From Lacunisphaera limnophila (GTDB lineage Bacteria; Verrucomicrobiota; Verrucomicrobiia; Opitutales; Opitutaceae): 64,000 nucleotides of DNA. The notes under the pieces are model-generated. The model was not told the DNA's origin and did not search any database. It was given only the letters and a program-made list of their open reading frames with translations. The stretch lies in NCBI RefSeq assembly GCF_001746835.1, contig NZ_CP016094.1, positions 930,001 to 994,000 on the forward strand, given 5' to 3'. The position numbers and the translations under genes were made by a program. Positions 24,435 to 32,093 of the stretch are shown here, piece after piece (position 1 is the stretch's first letter; the number at the start of each line of letters is the position of its first letter).

Positions 24435-24444
24435 GGGATGCAGG

Positions 24445-25035
24445 TTAGAGCAGGCGCTCGGGCACGAAGATGACGTCGCCCTTGGTGAGGTACCACTGTT
24501 CACCCGAACCTTGCTTCATCAGCTCGTCGACATTGACGGTAAAATTCTCGGTCCGGCCGTCGGTGGTGGTGCGCGACAGGCGCACCTTGCGCAGGTCCGC
24601 GATGCGAGACTGGCCGCCGGCACGGGCGATGGCCTCGACCAGGGTCAGTTTCTGCTCCGGCGGGAAGGGCACCGCGCCGGGCCGGTTAACCGCCCCGACC
24701 ACCTGCACCGTGCTCTCGGAGTACTCCATCACGGTCAGGTTCACCTGCGGGTTGACGAGGTAATCCTTGTCGTAAAGGGCGCGAATCAGCTCCTCGGTCT
24801 GGCGCACGGTGCGGTCCTTGACCTCCACAGTGCCGATCAGGGGCAGCGTAATCGTGTTTTCCTGCGTGATGCGCACCACCCGCTCCAGATCCTCCTCCTG
24901 GAAGATCTGCACGCGGACCAGGTCGGACGGACGCAGGATGTAGTCGGTGTTAGCCTGCGTCTGGGCGGACAGGGAAACCACCAGACCGAGCATGAGCCCG
25001 GCGGTGCGCAGGGTACGGGAGACGAGACGGCTCAT
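24445..25035 (-). CDS. Wza-type polysaccharide export protein (SLBB domain)
   Basis: The 196-residue secreted protein has a signal peptide (TAGLMLGLVVSLSAQTQA) and a Poly_export domain (ILRPSDLVRVQIFQEEDL), followed by an SLBB-type segment (VQVVGAVNRPGAVPFP). Such proteins form the outer-membrane channel for capsule or exopolysaccharide. At 196 residues it is shorter than Wza (about 380) and has no lipobox cysteine, so it resembles the short EpsE/GumB-like export proteins. It lies 10 nt upstream of the Wzc-like kinase gene and 15 nt downstream of a terminator hairpin. Confidence 0.88.
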   Translation of the reverse strand: MSRLVSRTLRTAGLMLGLVVSLSAQTQANTDYILRPSDLVRVQIFQEEDLERVVRITQENTITLPLIGTVEVKDRTVRQTEELIRALYDKDYLVNPQVNLTVMEYSESTVQVVGAVNRPGAVPFPPEQKLTLVEAIARAGGQSRIADLRKVRLSRTTTDGRTENFTVNVDELMKQGSGEQWYLTKGDVIFVPERLL

Positions 25036-25050
25036 GATTGGATTCAGGAA

Positions 25051-25087
25051 ATAAAAAACGGAAGAAGATCAACGACCTTCTTCCGTT
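25051..25087 (-). terminator. Intrinsic terminator between the beta-barrel and wza-like genes
   Basis: On the minus strand aacggaagaag (25087-25077) pairs over 11 bp with cttcttccgtt (25067-25057), followed by a T run (25058-25053). It lies about 20 nt past the barrel gene stop and 15 nt before the wza-like start, so it could end the first transcript or act as an attenuator. Confidence 0.85.
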
Positions 25088-25106
25088 GGACAAGGGGAAA
25101 TCCGAC

Positions 25107-26222
25107 TCAGTAGCGGACGTTGGCGCCGAACGTGAACACGCTGTTGTCGAACTCGGCGAGCGCGGAGGTCGAGCTGTTGTCGCGCATGGCGTAGGAGGCG
25201 GAGAAGCTCACGAATTGGTTATACTTGTAACCGACGGAGAGCATGCCGTTGACGAAATCATCATCACGCGTCGAGTACTCGGTGGAATCAACGCTCAGGG
25301 AGGCCTGGGCGAACCACTGCTCGGTCAGGTTGCTGGTGACGCTGCCACCCCAACGGAAGGTCTTGGTGGAGTCACCGGTGCCGGAGTTGCCGAAATCGTT
25401 GCTCAGGAAGAGCTGGATGCTGGTCTTCTCCGAGGCGGCGAAGCTGAGGCTGCTGTCGACGCCGAGGCCGGTGTCGTCGCCACCCGCATCGAACTCGCGG
25501 GTGTTGTAACCAACCCGAACTTGGCCGGTCAGCTTCGGCGAGAACTCGCCGCGCGCGCCGATATTGACGAAGTGGTCGGTGAAATCAGCCGCGAGACCAT
25601 CCTGGCTGGTGGTGCGGTAACGGTAACCAAAGCTCCAGTCGAGCTTCTCGGTCGCCTCATAGTAGACATCGACGGGCAGGCTCGAGATTTCGTTGTCGGT
25701 GTAGGAGGCGACGCTATAGTCGGTGCCGGCGTAGGTGAGGCCGATGGCGAGCGAGGTCTTGGCGGTGAGGTCGAATTCCGCCTTGGCGCCGAGATTGGAA
25801 ACATCGCGACGGACGATCAGGCCGGCGATGCGGATATCATTATCGTTCTGCGCGATCTGGGCGTAGGAACCGTTCAGGTTGAACTTGGAGCCACCGGTGT
25901 CGGTGCTGGAATTGAACCCGACGGAAGAGAGCTCGGCGTCCTGATTGCCGTTGTCGCTGTAGCGACGGATTTCCTCGCGATAGTAAAGGTTGCCCGTGGT
26001 GGCGGAACCCTTGCCAAAAACCAGGTCGACGCCCGGCGTAAAGCTGATGATCGAATCATCACTTTCGTTGGCGCTATCAAGGAAAACGTTGTCGTCGAAC
26101 GCGACCGAAAGACCAGCGGTAACGAAGAGTTCGGCTCCGTCACCCACCGCCATAAAGGGAGCGGCTTTGGCGGAAAGGCTGACAAGGGCGGCAATGACTG
26201 CCAGGCGTGCGGTGTGTTTCAT
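25107..26222 (-). CDS. Outer-membrane beta-barrel protein of the polysaccharide export cluster
   Basis: The 371-residue protein has a signal peptide (MKHTARLAVIAALVSLSAKA) and then regularly alternating strands rich in aromatic, Ser, Asp and Gly residues. It ends in FGANVRY, the terminal aromatic signature of proteins inserted by the Bam complex. Barrels of this kind (EpsL-like, outer_beta-barrel families) often accompany exopolysaccharide export genes, and here the Wza-like and Wzc-like genes follow on the same strand. A good AGGAA ribosome site lies about 6 nt before the ATG. The precise role, such as export pore or secretin-like partner, is inferred. Confidence 0.78.
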   Translation of the reverse strand: MKHTARLAVIAALVSLSAKAAPFMAVGDGAELFVTAGLSVAFDDNVFLDSANESDDSIISFTPGVDLVFGKGSATTGNLYYREEIRRYSDNGNQDAELSSVGFNSSTDTGGSKFNLNGSYAQIAQNDNDIRIAGLIVRRDVSNLGAKAEFDLTAKTSLAIGLTYAGTDYSVASYTDNEISSLPVDVYYEATEKLDWSFGYRYRTTSQDGLAADFTDHFVNIGARGEFSPKLTGQVRVGYNTREFDAGGDDTGLGVDSSLSFAASEKTSIQLFLSNDFGNSGTGDSTKTFRWGGSVTSNLTEQWFAQASLSVDSTEYSTRDDDFVNGMLSVGYKYNQFVSFSASYAMRDNSSTSALAEFDNSVFTFGANVRY

Positions 26223-26608
26223 AGTGTTCCTAAGTTGGCCCGATGTTAGATCGGTTTTTTATAAGAGATGCAAACCACTGACGTGTTCAAGCCTATACTT
26301 TACTTTTACTCGACCTGTTCTTTGCGCCATTGGTGTTCATATATATATTGTCCAGTGTTTTATGATACCTGAAGTCGGATTATCCCGACTCGGATTTCAG
26401 GGTGGAAGCATCTATCATTCCACCAGCGACCGGCAGGCCTGTTTTTTGGCCTCGGCTGGCGCTTTCCTGCCGGCCACTGCGCCATCATGGCCGGTTCGGT
26501 CTGACTCTCTTGGGGAACCAACCGATGATGACCGGACGGCCCATTGCCAATGACCTAGGGGTTTCCCTGACCGGCCCATACGCCGGCGGCGCTCCCCCCC
26601 CGGGAGTC
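26223..26608. promoter_or_regulatory. A+T-rich intergenic region upstream of the barrel/EPS genes
   Basis: This 386-bp gap is clearly richer in A+T than its neighbours between about 26250 and 26370, with an atatatat tract near 26339, and probably holds the promoter for the minus-strand export genes. On the minus strand ttgaac (26288-26283) lies about 18-20 nt before ttataa/tcttat, a weak sigma-70-like pair. A 6-bp stem, agtcgg (26373-26378) with ccgact (26385-26390), lies within a larger imperfect palindrome. I see no gene in it. Confidence 0.45.
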
Positions 26609-27706
26609 TTAACGGGACACGGCCGCGGCCAATTCAGCGAGCAAGCGCGTATTCTGTGCCGGGGTACCCACCGTCACCCGCAGCCATTCGGGGAGCCCAT
26701 AACCCTTCACCGGGCGGGTGATCACCCCGCGGCGCTGCAAGGCATCGAACACCGCCAGTCCGTCCCCGACCTTCACGAGCTGAAAATTGCCGTGTCCCGG
26801 CACAAACTCCAGACCGAGCGCCTGGAACCCCGCCGCCAGCTGCGCGAGCCCGGCGAAATTCTCCCGCCGGCAGTCCGCGACAAACTCCTCATCGTCGAGC
26901 GCCGCCGTGGCGGCCGCCGCCGCGATGGCGTTCACGTTGAACGGCTGCCGGGCCCGCTGCACGATGGCGATGAGTTCCGCCGCCGCGTAGCCGTAGCCGA
27001 TCCGGAGGGCCGCGAGGCCGTAGATCTTGGAAAAGGTGCGCAGGCAGACCACCTTGCGCCCCTCGGCGATCAGGGGCCGGAGGTCGGGGGGATTTTCCAG
27101 ATACTCCGCATAGGCCTCGTCCATCACCAGGATGACATGGGGCGGCAGCGCCCGCACCAACGCGCTGATCTCCTCCGCGCTGCTGGCCACCCCGGTCGGA
27201 TTGGCGGGACTGGCCAGAAACACGAGCCGGGTCCGCGGCGTAACCGCCGCCAGCAACGCCGGCAGATCCTGCCGCAAGCCTGGTCCGAGCGGTACTTCCA
27301 CCGGCGTGGCGCCGAACATCAGTGTCACCAGCTTGTAGACCACAAACGCGGAACGGTGCATCACGCACTCCTTCCCGGGCGACAGAAACGCATGCCCGAG
27401 CAGTTCCAGCAGCTCGTTGGAACCGTCGCCGATCACAAACTGTTCCAGCCCGAGACCGAGCCGCGCCGCCAGTTTCTGCCGCAGGGCATAATAACCGCCA
27501 TCCGGGTAAAGGTGCGCCTCCGCCAACGCGCGCTGCGCCGCCGCCAGGCCACGGGGCGACGGCCCGCGCGGATTCTCGTTGGAGGCGAGCTTGATGATGC
27601 CGGCGGGATCCAGGCCGAGTTCCCGGGCCACCGTCTCGATCGGTTTGCCCGGCTCGTAGACTGGCTGCGTCAGGATGCCGGGGTTGGCCAGCTCGGCGAA
27701 AGTCAT
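26609..27706 (-). CDS. hisC: Histidinol-phosphate aminotransferase
   Basis: This is a PLP-dependent enzyme that converts imidazole-acetol phosphate and glutamate to histidinol phosphate in histidine synthesis; related enzymes also act on aromatic substrates. The 365-residue length is standard. KLASNENPRGPSP, SPANPTG, DEAYAEY and TFSKIYGLAALRIGYG (PLP lysine about K227) are the class II/HisC signatures. It lies 45 nt downstream of the HAD phosphatase gene on the same strand, so the pair is probably an operon. No other his gene is nearby. Confidence 0.9.
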   Translation of the reverse strand: MTFAELANPGILTQPVYEPGKPIETVARELGLDPAGIIKLASNENPRGPSPRGLAAAQRALAEAHLYPDGGYYALRQKLAARLGLGLEQFVIGDGSNELLELLGHAFLSPGKECVMHRSAFVVYKLVTLMFGATPVEVPLGPGLRQDLPALLAAVTPRTRLVFLASPANPTGVASSAEEISALVRALPPHVILVMDEAYAEYLENPPDLRPLIAEGRKVVCLRTFSKIYGLAALRIGYGYAAAELIAIVQRARQPFNVNAIAAAAATAALDDEEFVADCRRENFAGLAQLAAGFQALGLEFVPGHGNFQLVKVGDGLAVFDALQRRGVITRPVKGYGLPEWLRVTVGTPAQNTRLLAELAAAVSR

Positions 27707-27751
27707 GCCGCCAAACGATGCGGGTTGCCCGGTCGGTTCAAATCAAATCCT

Positions 27752-28345
27752 TCAGCCCACCCGGCTCGGCACCCGCACAAACTGCATGCCCGCCGCGATC
27801 GCCGCCTCAAAGCCCGGACCCGCATCCTCGAAGACCAGACAGCGCTCCGGCGGCACACCCATCTTTTTGGCGGCGAGGAGGAACATGTCGGGCGCAGGCT
27901 TGCCGTGCGCCACATCCTCGGGCGTCACCACCACCGGGAACAGGTCGGCGAGATGCATCAGCTCGAGCGTCGTCTTCACCACCGGCTTCGGTCCGCCCGA
28001 GGCCACGCTCATCGGGACCCGGCCGTGAAATTTCCGCGCAAAATCCACCACCGGCTTGATCACCTTCATCTCGGCCTGCATCTCGAGGAACAACTCCTCC
28101 TTGTGGTGGAAGACCCAGTCCACGTCGATGGTCAGGCCGTAGTGTTGGGCGAAGACCGCGGCCACCTTCCGCGTCGGCATGCCGCCGAGCGAGTAGAACA
28201 GTTCCTCGCTCAACGTGCCCTTGAGCCCGGCCTGCTGCATGGCCCGGTCCCACGCACGGTAGTGCAGCGGCATCGTGTCCACCAAGGTGCCGTCACAGTC
28301 AAAGATGTAACCGGCGAAATCGCCGGCCGGGATGTCGAGTTTCAT
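27752..28345 (-). CDS. HAD-family phosphatase (beta-phosphoglucomutase-like)
   Basis: The 197-residue cytoplasmic hydrolase has motif I FDCDGTLVDT (nucleophile D16, acid/base D18), a helical cap with LGGMPTRKV, motif II SVASGGPK, and motif III/IV GKPAPDMFLLAAKK with FEDAGPGFEAA. The glycine-rich cap signature and size match subclass IA sugar-phosphatase or beta-phosphoglucomutase-like enzymes. The ATG at 28345 places the nucleophile motif at the usual distance. The neighbouring hisC raises the possibility of a histidinol-phosphate phosphatase, but nothing in the sequence shows that. Confidence 0.8.
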   Translation of the reverse strand: MKLDIPAGDFAGYIFDCDGTLVDTMPLHYRAWDRAMQQAGLKGTLSEELFYSLGGMPTRKVAAVFAQHYGLTIDVDWVFHHKEELFLEMQAEMKVIKPVVDFARKFHGRVPMSVASGGPKPVVKTTLELMHLADLFPVVVTPEDVAHGKPAPDMFLLAAKKMGVPPERCLVFEDAGPGFEAAIAAGMQFVRVPSRVG

Positions 28346-28453
28346 ACGGAACGGACAGCCAAGCGCCCTCCGGGTACCGGGCAACGTCAATCTCGGCCCG
28401 GGCGCTCCTGCGGGCGCGCGGTTGACCTCCGCCGCCCGGTCACCAAGGATCTA

Positions 28454-29233
28454 ATGATTATGAACAAACTGCTTGGCAAACGCGCGCTCGTGACCGCCGG
28501 CGCCCAGGGCATCGGGCTGGCGATCTCCCGGCAGCTGCTCGCCGCCGGCTGCGATGTCTTCGTGCACTACCACCGCAGCACCGCGGGCGCGCAGGAGCTC
28601 GCGGCCACGGCTGCCGGGCTCGGCCGCCGCTGCGCGCACGCCAGCGCCGACCTGACCGGGCCGGCGGGTTGCGACTCCCTCGTCGCCACCGCCGTCGGTT
28701 TCCTCGGCGGCCTCGATATCCTGATCAACAACGCCGGCTCGCTCGTGGCGCGCCGGTCCCTCGCGGAGGGCGACGAGGCGTTCTGGGCCGAGGTCATGGA
28801 ACTCAACGTCGGCAGCGCGCGCCGCGTCAGCCGGGCCGCCCTGCCCCACCTGGTCGCCGCCGCCACCACCGGCGGCGGGGCCAGCATCGTGAACCTGGCC
28901 TCCCTCGCCGGCCGCAAGGGCGGGCACGCCGGCTCGCTCGCTTACTCCACCGCCAAGGGTGCCATCCTCACCTTCACCCGCTCGCTGGCCGGTGAACTCG
29001 GACCCCAGGGCGTGCGGGTCAATGCCCTCGCCCCCGGACTCATCCTCGGCACCAGCTTTCACACCACCCACACGACCCGGCAGTCGGCCGATGCCACCAT
29101 CGCCGGCATCCCGCTGGGCCGCGGCGGCACGGCGGAGGATGTCGCGCGCGCCGCCGTCTACCTGGCGAGCGAGTACGACGGCTTCATCACGGGGGCCACC
29201 CTCGACATCAACGGCGGCGTCTACGGCTGCTGA
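28454..29233 (+). CDS. Short-chain dehydrogenase/reductase
   Basis: The 259-residue classical SDR has an N-terminal nucleotide-binding motif TAGAQGIG (14-21), NNAG, a catalytic Tyr-Lys pair in YSTAKG (Y164, K168), and the GPQGVRVNALAPGLI segment typical of FabG-like oxidoreductases. The C-terminus GATLDINGGVYG is also characteristic. AAGGA precedes the start closely; ATG 28460 (MNKLLGK) is an equally good start. It is divergent from the HAD gene. The substrate cannot be deduced. Confidence 0.85.
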   Translation: MIMNKLLGKRALVTAGAQGIGLAISRQLLAAGCDVFVHYHRSTAGAQELAATAAGLGRRCAHASADLTGPAGCDSLVATAVGFLGGLDILINNAGSLVARRSLAEGDEAFWAEVMELNVGSARRVSRAALPHLVAAATTGGGASIVNLASLAGRKGGHAGSLAYSTAKGAILTFTRSLAGELGPQGVRVNALAPGLILGTSFHTTHTTRQSADATIAGIPLGRGGTAEDVARAAVYLASEYDGFITGATLDINGGVYGC

Positions 29234-29339
29234 ACGGCCGCCCGGCCCAGACCTCCAACCCGGTCCAATGTGCCTGATGAAATCATCTCGTGGGATCAGG
29301 ACCTGATGGGCTTTGATTTGCAGTGAAAACAAGGACTCC

Positions 29340-30578
29340 TCAGTCGCTGTCGATCACCCTTTCCGAAGCGGCGAGTCGTTCGGGGTGGGCGGCGGACCGC
29401 GGGAGGGCGAGGGCGATGCCGGCCGCGACGACCGCGAAGCCGAAGGTTCCCCACAGGCAACCGGCCAGGCCCGCCGTCTGGTAGAGCACGCCGGAAAGCA
29501 GGCAGCCGATCAGCCGCCCGCCGGCGTTCGCCATGTAGTAGAACCCCACGTTCAGCGCGACCTTGTCGCCGTCGGTGTAGTCGAGAATCAGGTAGGAGTG
29601 GATCGCCGAGTTCAGCGCGAACACGGCGCCGAAGAGCGCGAGCCCTCCGACCATCACGGGGCCGGGCGCCAGACCGGCCGCGAGCAGGAGCGGGATAACC
29701 GCGGCCACCGCAGCCAGCAGGAAGCCCGCGAGCGCCGCGGTCCCGCCGGCCGGCACCCGTCCGCGCAGCAGGGCCGGGGCCCCGGACTGGATCACGCCGT
29801 AGCCGATGACCCAGCTGGCCATGAAGCCGCCGACCTGCGCCCCGCTCCAACCCAGCGTCGTGCTCAGGAACACCGGTACGCCGACCACAAACCAAATGTC
29901 GCGCGCCCCAAACAGGAACAGACGCGCGGCGGACAGCACATTGATCGCCCGGCTTTTGGCGAAGAGCTGGGAGAATCCCACCTTCGTCTTCGCCTTGCCC
30001 AATTCCGCCGGCAACGATGCCCAGGCGACCAGCCAGACCGCGAGCAGCCCGCCGGCCATCGCCAGCAGGGCCCCCGTGTAGCCGAGCCCCACGAGCAGCC
30101 ACCCACCGAGAAAGAATCCGACTCCCTTGAGCGCGTTCTTCGAACCGGTGAGCACCGCCACCCACCGGAACAGCGTGCCGCGCGCATCGGCCGGCACGAG
30201 GACCTTGATGGCGCTCTTTGAACTCATCTTGGTCAGGTCCTTGGCGATGCCCGACAGCGCCTGGGCCCCCATCACCCAGGCCACCGACCAGGCCTCGGGC
30301 CACGCGGGATTGAGCCCGGCCAGCAAACCCAGGGCCGTCACCTGCAGAAAAAGGCCCGCGAGCAGCGTGATCCGTAATCCCATGCGGCTCGCCAACCAGC
30401 CCCCCAGCAGGTTCGTGAGGATGCCGCAGAATTCGTACAGGAGAAACAGGAAGGCCAGTTGAACCGGGCTGTAACCCAAGCGCGCGAAGTGCAGCAGCAC
30501 GAGCATGCGCAGGGCGCCGTCCGTGAGCGTGAAGGCCCAGTAGGCGCCGGTGACGAGGCTGTAGTGACGCAGGTTCAC
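29340..30578 (-). CDS. arsJ: ArsJ-type organoarsenical (1-arseno-3-phosphoglycerate) efflux permease
   Basis: This 412-residue MFS-type permease has about 12 hydrophobic segments and the ArsJ-like opening SLVTGAYWAFTLTDGALRM followed by LLYEFCGILTNLLGGW. ArsJ exports 1-arseno-3-phosphoglycerate made by a partner GAPDH from arsenate and glyceraldehyde-3-phosphate, giving arsenate resistance. The identification is reinforced by context: the GAPDH gene ends 28 nt upstream and an ArsR gene precedes that, all on one strand. I did not see arsC, arsB/acr3 or arsM in the window. Confidence 0.9.
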   Translation of the reverse strand: MNLRHYSLVTGAYWAFTLTDGALRMLVLLHFARLGYSPVQLAFLFLLYEFCGILTNLLGGWLASRMGLRITLLAGLFLQVTALGLLAGLNPAWPEAWSVAWVMGAQALSGIAKDLTKMSSKSAIKVLVPADARGTLFRWVAVLTGSKNALKGVGFFLGGWLLVGLGYTGALLAMAGGLLAVWLVAWASLPAELGKAKTKVGFSQLFAKSRAINVLSAARLFLFGARDIWFVVGVPVFLSTTLGWSGAQVGGFMASWVIGYGVIQSGAPALLRGRVPAGGTAALAGFLLAAVAAVIPLLLAAGLAPGPVMVGGLALFGAVFALNSAIHSYLILDYTDGDKVALNVGFYYMANAGGRLIGCLLSGVLYQTAGLAGCLWGTFGFAVVAAGIALALPRSAAHPERLAASERVIDSD

Positions 30579-30606
30579 GAACGGAGGCGAAGCGGTCGGT
30601 GCCGGA

Positions 30607-31626
30607 TTAAAGCGCGGCCGCGACTTTGCGGGTCAGTTCCGCCATGCGATTGGAATAGCCCCACTCGTTGTCATACCAAGCGTAGATCTTCACGAGACGC
30701 TTGTTCACCACCATCGTGGAGAGGGCGTCGATCGTCGCAGAGGCGGGGTTGCCCTTGAAATCGATGGAGACGAGGGGCCTCGTCTCGTAGCCGAGGATGC
30801 CCCGGAGCGGACCGGTTTCGCTGGCGGCGCGGAGCAGCGCGTTCACCTCCTCCACCGTGGTGTCGCGTTTGACCTGGAACACGCAATCCGTGAGCGAGCC
30901 CGTCAGGAGCGGCACGCGAATGGCGTGACCGTTGAGCCGGCCCAGCAATTCCGGATAGATGAGCCCGATGGCCGTGGCGCTGCCGGTGGTCGTGGGGATC
31001 AGCGAGAGTCCGGCCGCGCGGGCGCGACGCAGGTCCTTGTGCGGGGCATCGATGATGGTCTGTGTGTTGGTGGCGTCATGCACCGTGGTGATGGCCCCGT
31101 GTTCGATGCCCAGCCCCTCATGGATCACCTTCACCACCGGCGCCAGGCAGTTGGTGGTGCAGGAGGCGTTGGTGATCAGGTGGTGCCGCGCCGGCTCGTA
31201 GAGGTGGTCGTTGACGCCCATCACGATATTCAGGGCATCGCCGCCTTTCACCGGGGCGGCCACGATGACTTTCTTCACCCCGCGCGTAAAATAAGGGGCC
31301 AGTTGCTCCGGCGTGCGAAACTTGCCGCTGCACTCCAGCACGATGTCCACGCCGTGGGCCGACCAGTCCACCTCGCCAGGCTTGGCGTGCTCGGTGAAGG
31401 CGAGGCGGTGCTCGCCGATGCGGATGCCATCCGCCCCGTCCGCCACCGCCTCGCGCGGCCAGCGGCCCTGCACGGAATCAAACGTGAGCAGGTGCGCCGC
31501 TCCCTCCGCCCCGGCCTTGGGGTCGTTGATCAGGACCCAGTCGAATTCCGGCCAGTCCCAGGCGGCGCGGAAGGTGAGGCGGCCGATGCGGCCGAATCCG
31601 TTGATGGCGATGCGGGCTTTTTTCAT
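30607..31626 (-). CDS. ArsJ-associated glyceraldehyde-3-phosphate dehydrogenase
   Basis: The 339-residue GAPDH has the NAD site [10 protein letters not shown], the catalytic ASCTTNC (C156), a downstream HDATNTQ, and the C-terminal [12 protein letters not shown]. In ars operons a dedicated GAPDH uses arsenate in place of phosphate, and the unstable 1-arseno-3-phosphoglycerate is removed by ArsJ. The gene overlaps arsR by 4 nt (ATGA) and is followed 28 nt later by arsJ, which supports that role over glycolysis. I chose the ATG at 31626 because upstream sequence lacks GAPDH similarity. Confidence 0.9.
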   Translation of the reverse strand: MKKARIAINGFGRIGRLTFRAAWDWPEFDWVLINDPKAGAEGAAHLLTFDSVQGRWPREAVADGADGIRIGEHRLAFTEHAKPGEVDWSAHGVDIVLECSGKFRTPEQLAPYFTRGVKKVIVAAPVKGGDALNIVMGVNDHLYEPARHHLITNASCTTNCLAPVVKVIHEGLGIEHGAITTVHDATNTQTIIDAPHKDLRRARAAGLSLIPTTTGSATAIGLIYPELLGRLNGHAIRVPLLTGSLTDCVFQVKRDTTVEEVNALLRAASETGPLRGILGYETRPLVSIDFKGNPASATIDALSTMVVNKRLVKIYAWYDNEWGYSNRMAELTRKVAAAL

Positions 31627-32021
31627 GAGGAAACGGGGCGGGCGGCGCGCGGGCGGCGCCGGGCTACCGCCGCACAACCGCAGGAACCGGCCGCGGGCGG
31701 TTGCGGGGCGAGGCGGCGGAGCCGGGCCAGATCGTGGCGGAAGACCGGGTTTTCCCGGACGCAATCCTGCAAACAAGCGAGGTTCGCACGCAGTTCGGGC
31801 GCCACCTTCGCGGGCAGGGCATAGACCATCCACTTGCCTTCGCGCGTGGCCTCCACCAACCCGCGCGCCCGCAGGTAGGCGAGGTGCTTGGAGATCTTCA
31901 CCTGCGGCTCATCGAGCACCGTCTGGAAGTGGCACACGCAGAGCGGCCCCTGCCCCAGCACGTGCAGCAAACGCAGACGGGTGACGTCGCACAGGCAGGC
32001 ATAGATTTCGACCAGCTCCAT
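31623..32021 (-). CDS. arsR: ArsR-family arsenic-responsive repressor
   Basis: The 132-residue winged-helix regulator begins [19 protein letters not shown] and has a CxC pair in PLCVCHF (C28, C30), the As(III)/Sb(III)-binding type of ArsR. The recognition helix is in [19 protein letters not shown]. Extra cysteines near residues 82-86 and in GSCGC near the C-terminus could add metal ligands. Its stop overlaps the GAPDH start, so it is probably the first gene of the arsRGJ operon. A near-palindrome at 32051 lies 30 nt before the ATG and could be its operator. Confidence 0.88.
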   Translation of the reverse strand: MELVEIYACLCDVTRLRLLHVLGQGPLCVCHFQTVLDEPQVKISKHLAYLRARGLVEATREGKWMVYALPAKVAPELRANLACLQDCVRENPVFRHDLARLRRLAPQPPAAGSCGCAAVARRRPRAARPVSS

Positions 32022-32050
32022 GCCTGTTCGTATTCCTCGAGAGGCATATG

Positions 32051-32064
32051 ATTCAAGCTTCAAT
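32051..32064. promoter_or_regulatory. Candidate ArsR operator upstream of arsR
   Basis: attcaagcttcaat is palindromic at 12 of 14 positions around aagctt and lies 30-43 nt upstream of the arsR ATG, where ArsR sites normally overlap the promoter. No clear -35/-10 pair could be fixed around it. Confidence 0.45.
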
Positions 32065-32093
32065 CCGGTCGTTGCCGGATTGTGACACAAACC

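Noticed and set aside
22539-24473. 644-codon plus-strand frame opposite the Wzc-like gene
   Set aside because: The minus strand has the Walker and tyrosine-tail signatures; this frame has no family resemblance.
26402-28453. Upstream part of the plus-strand frame that contains the SDR gene
   Set aside because: Only the last 260 codons from 28454 resemble a protein family. The rest is opposite hisC and the HAD gene.
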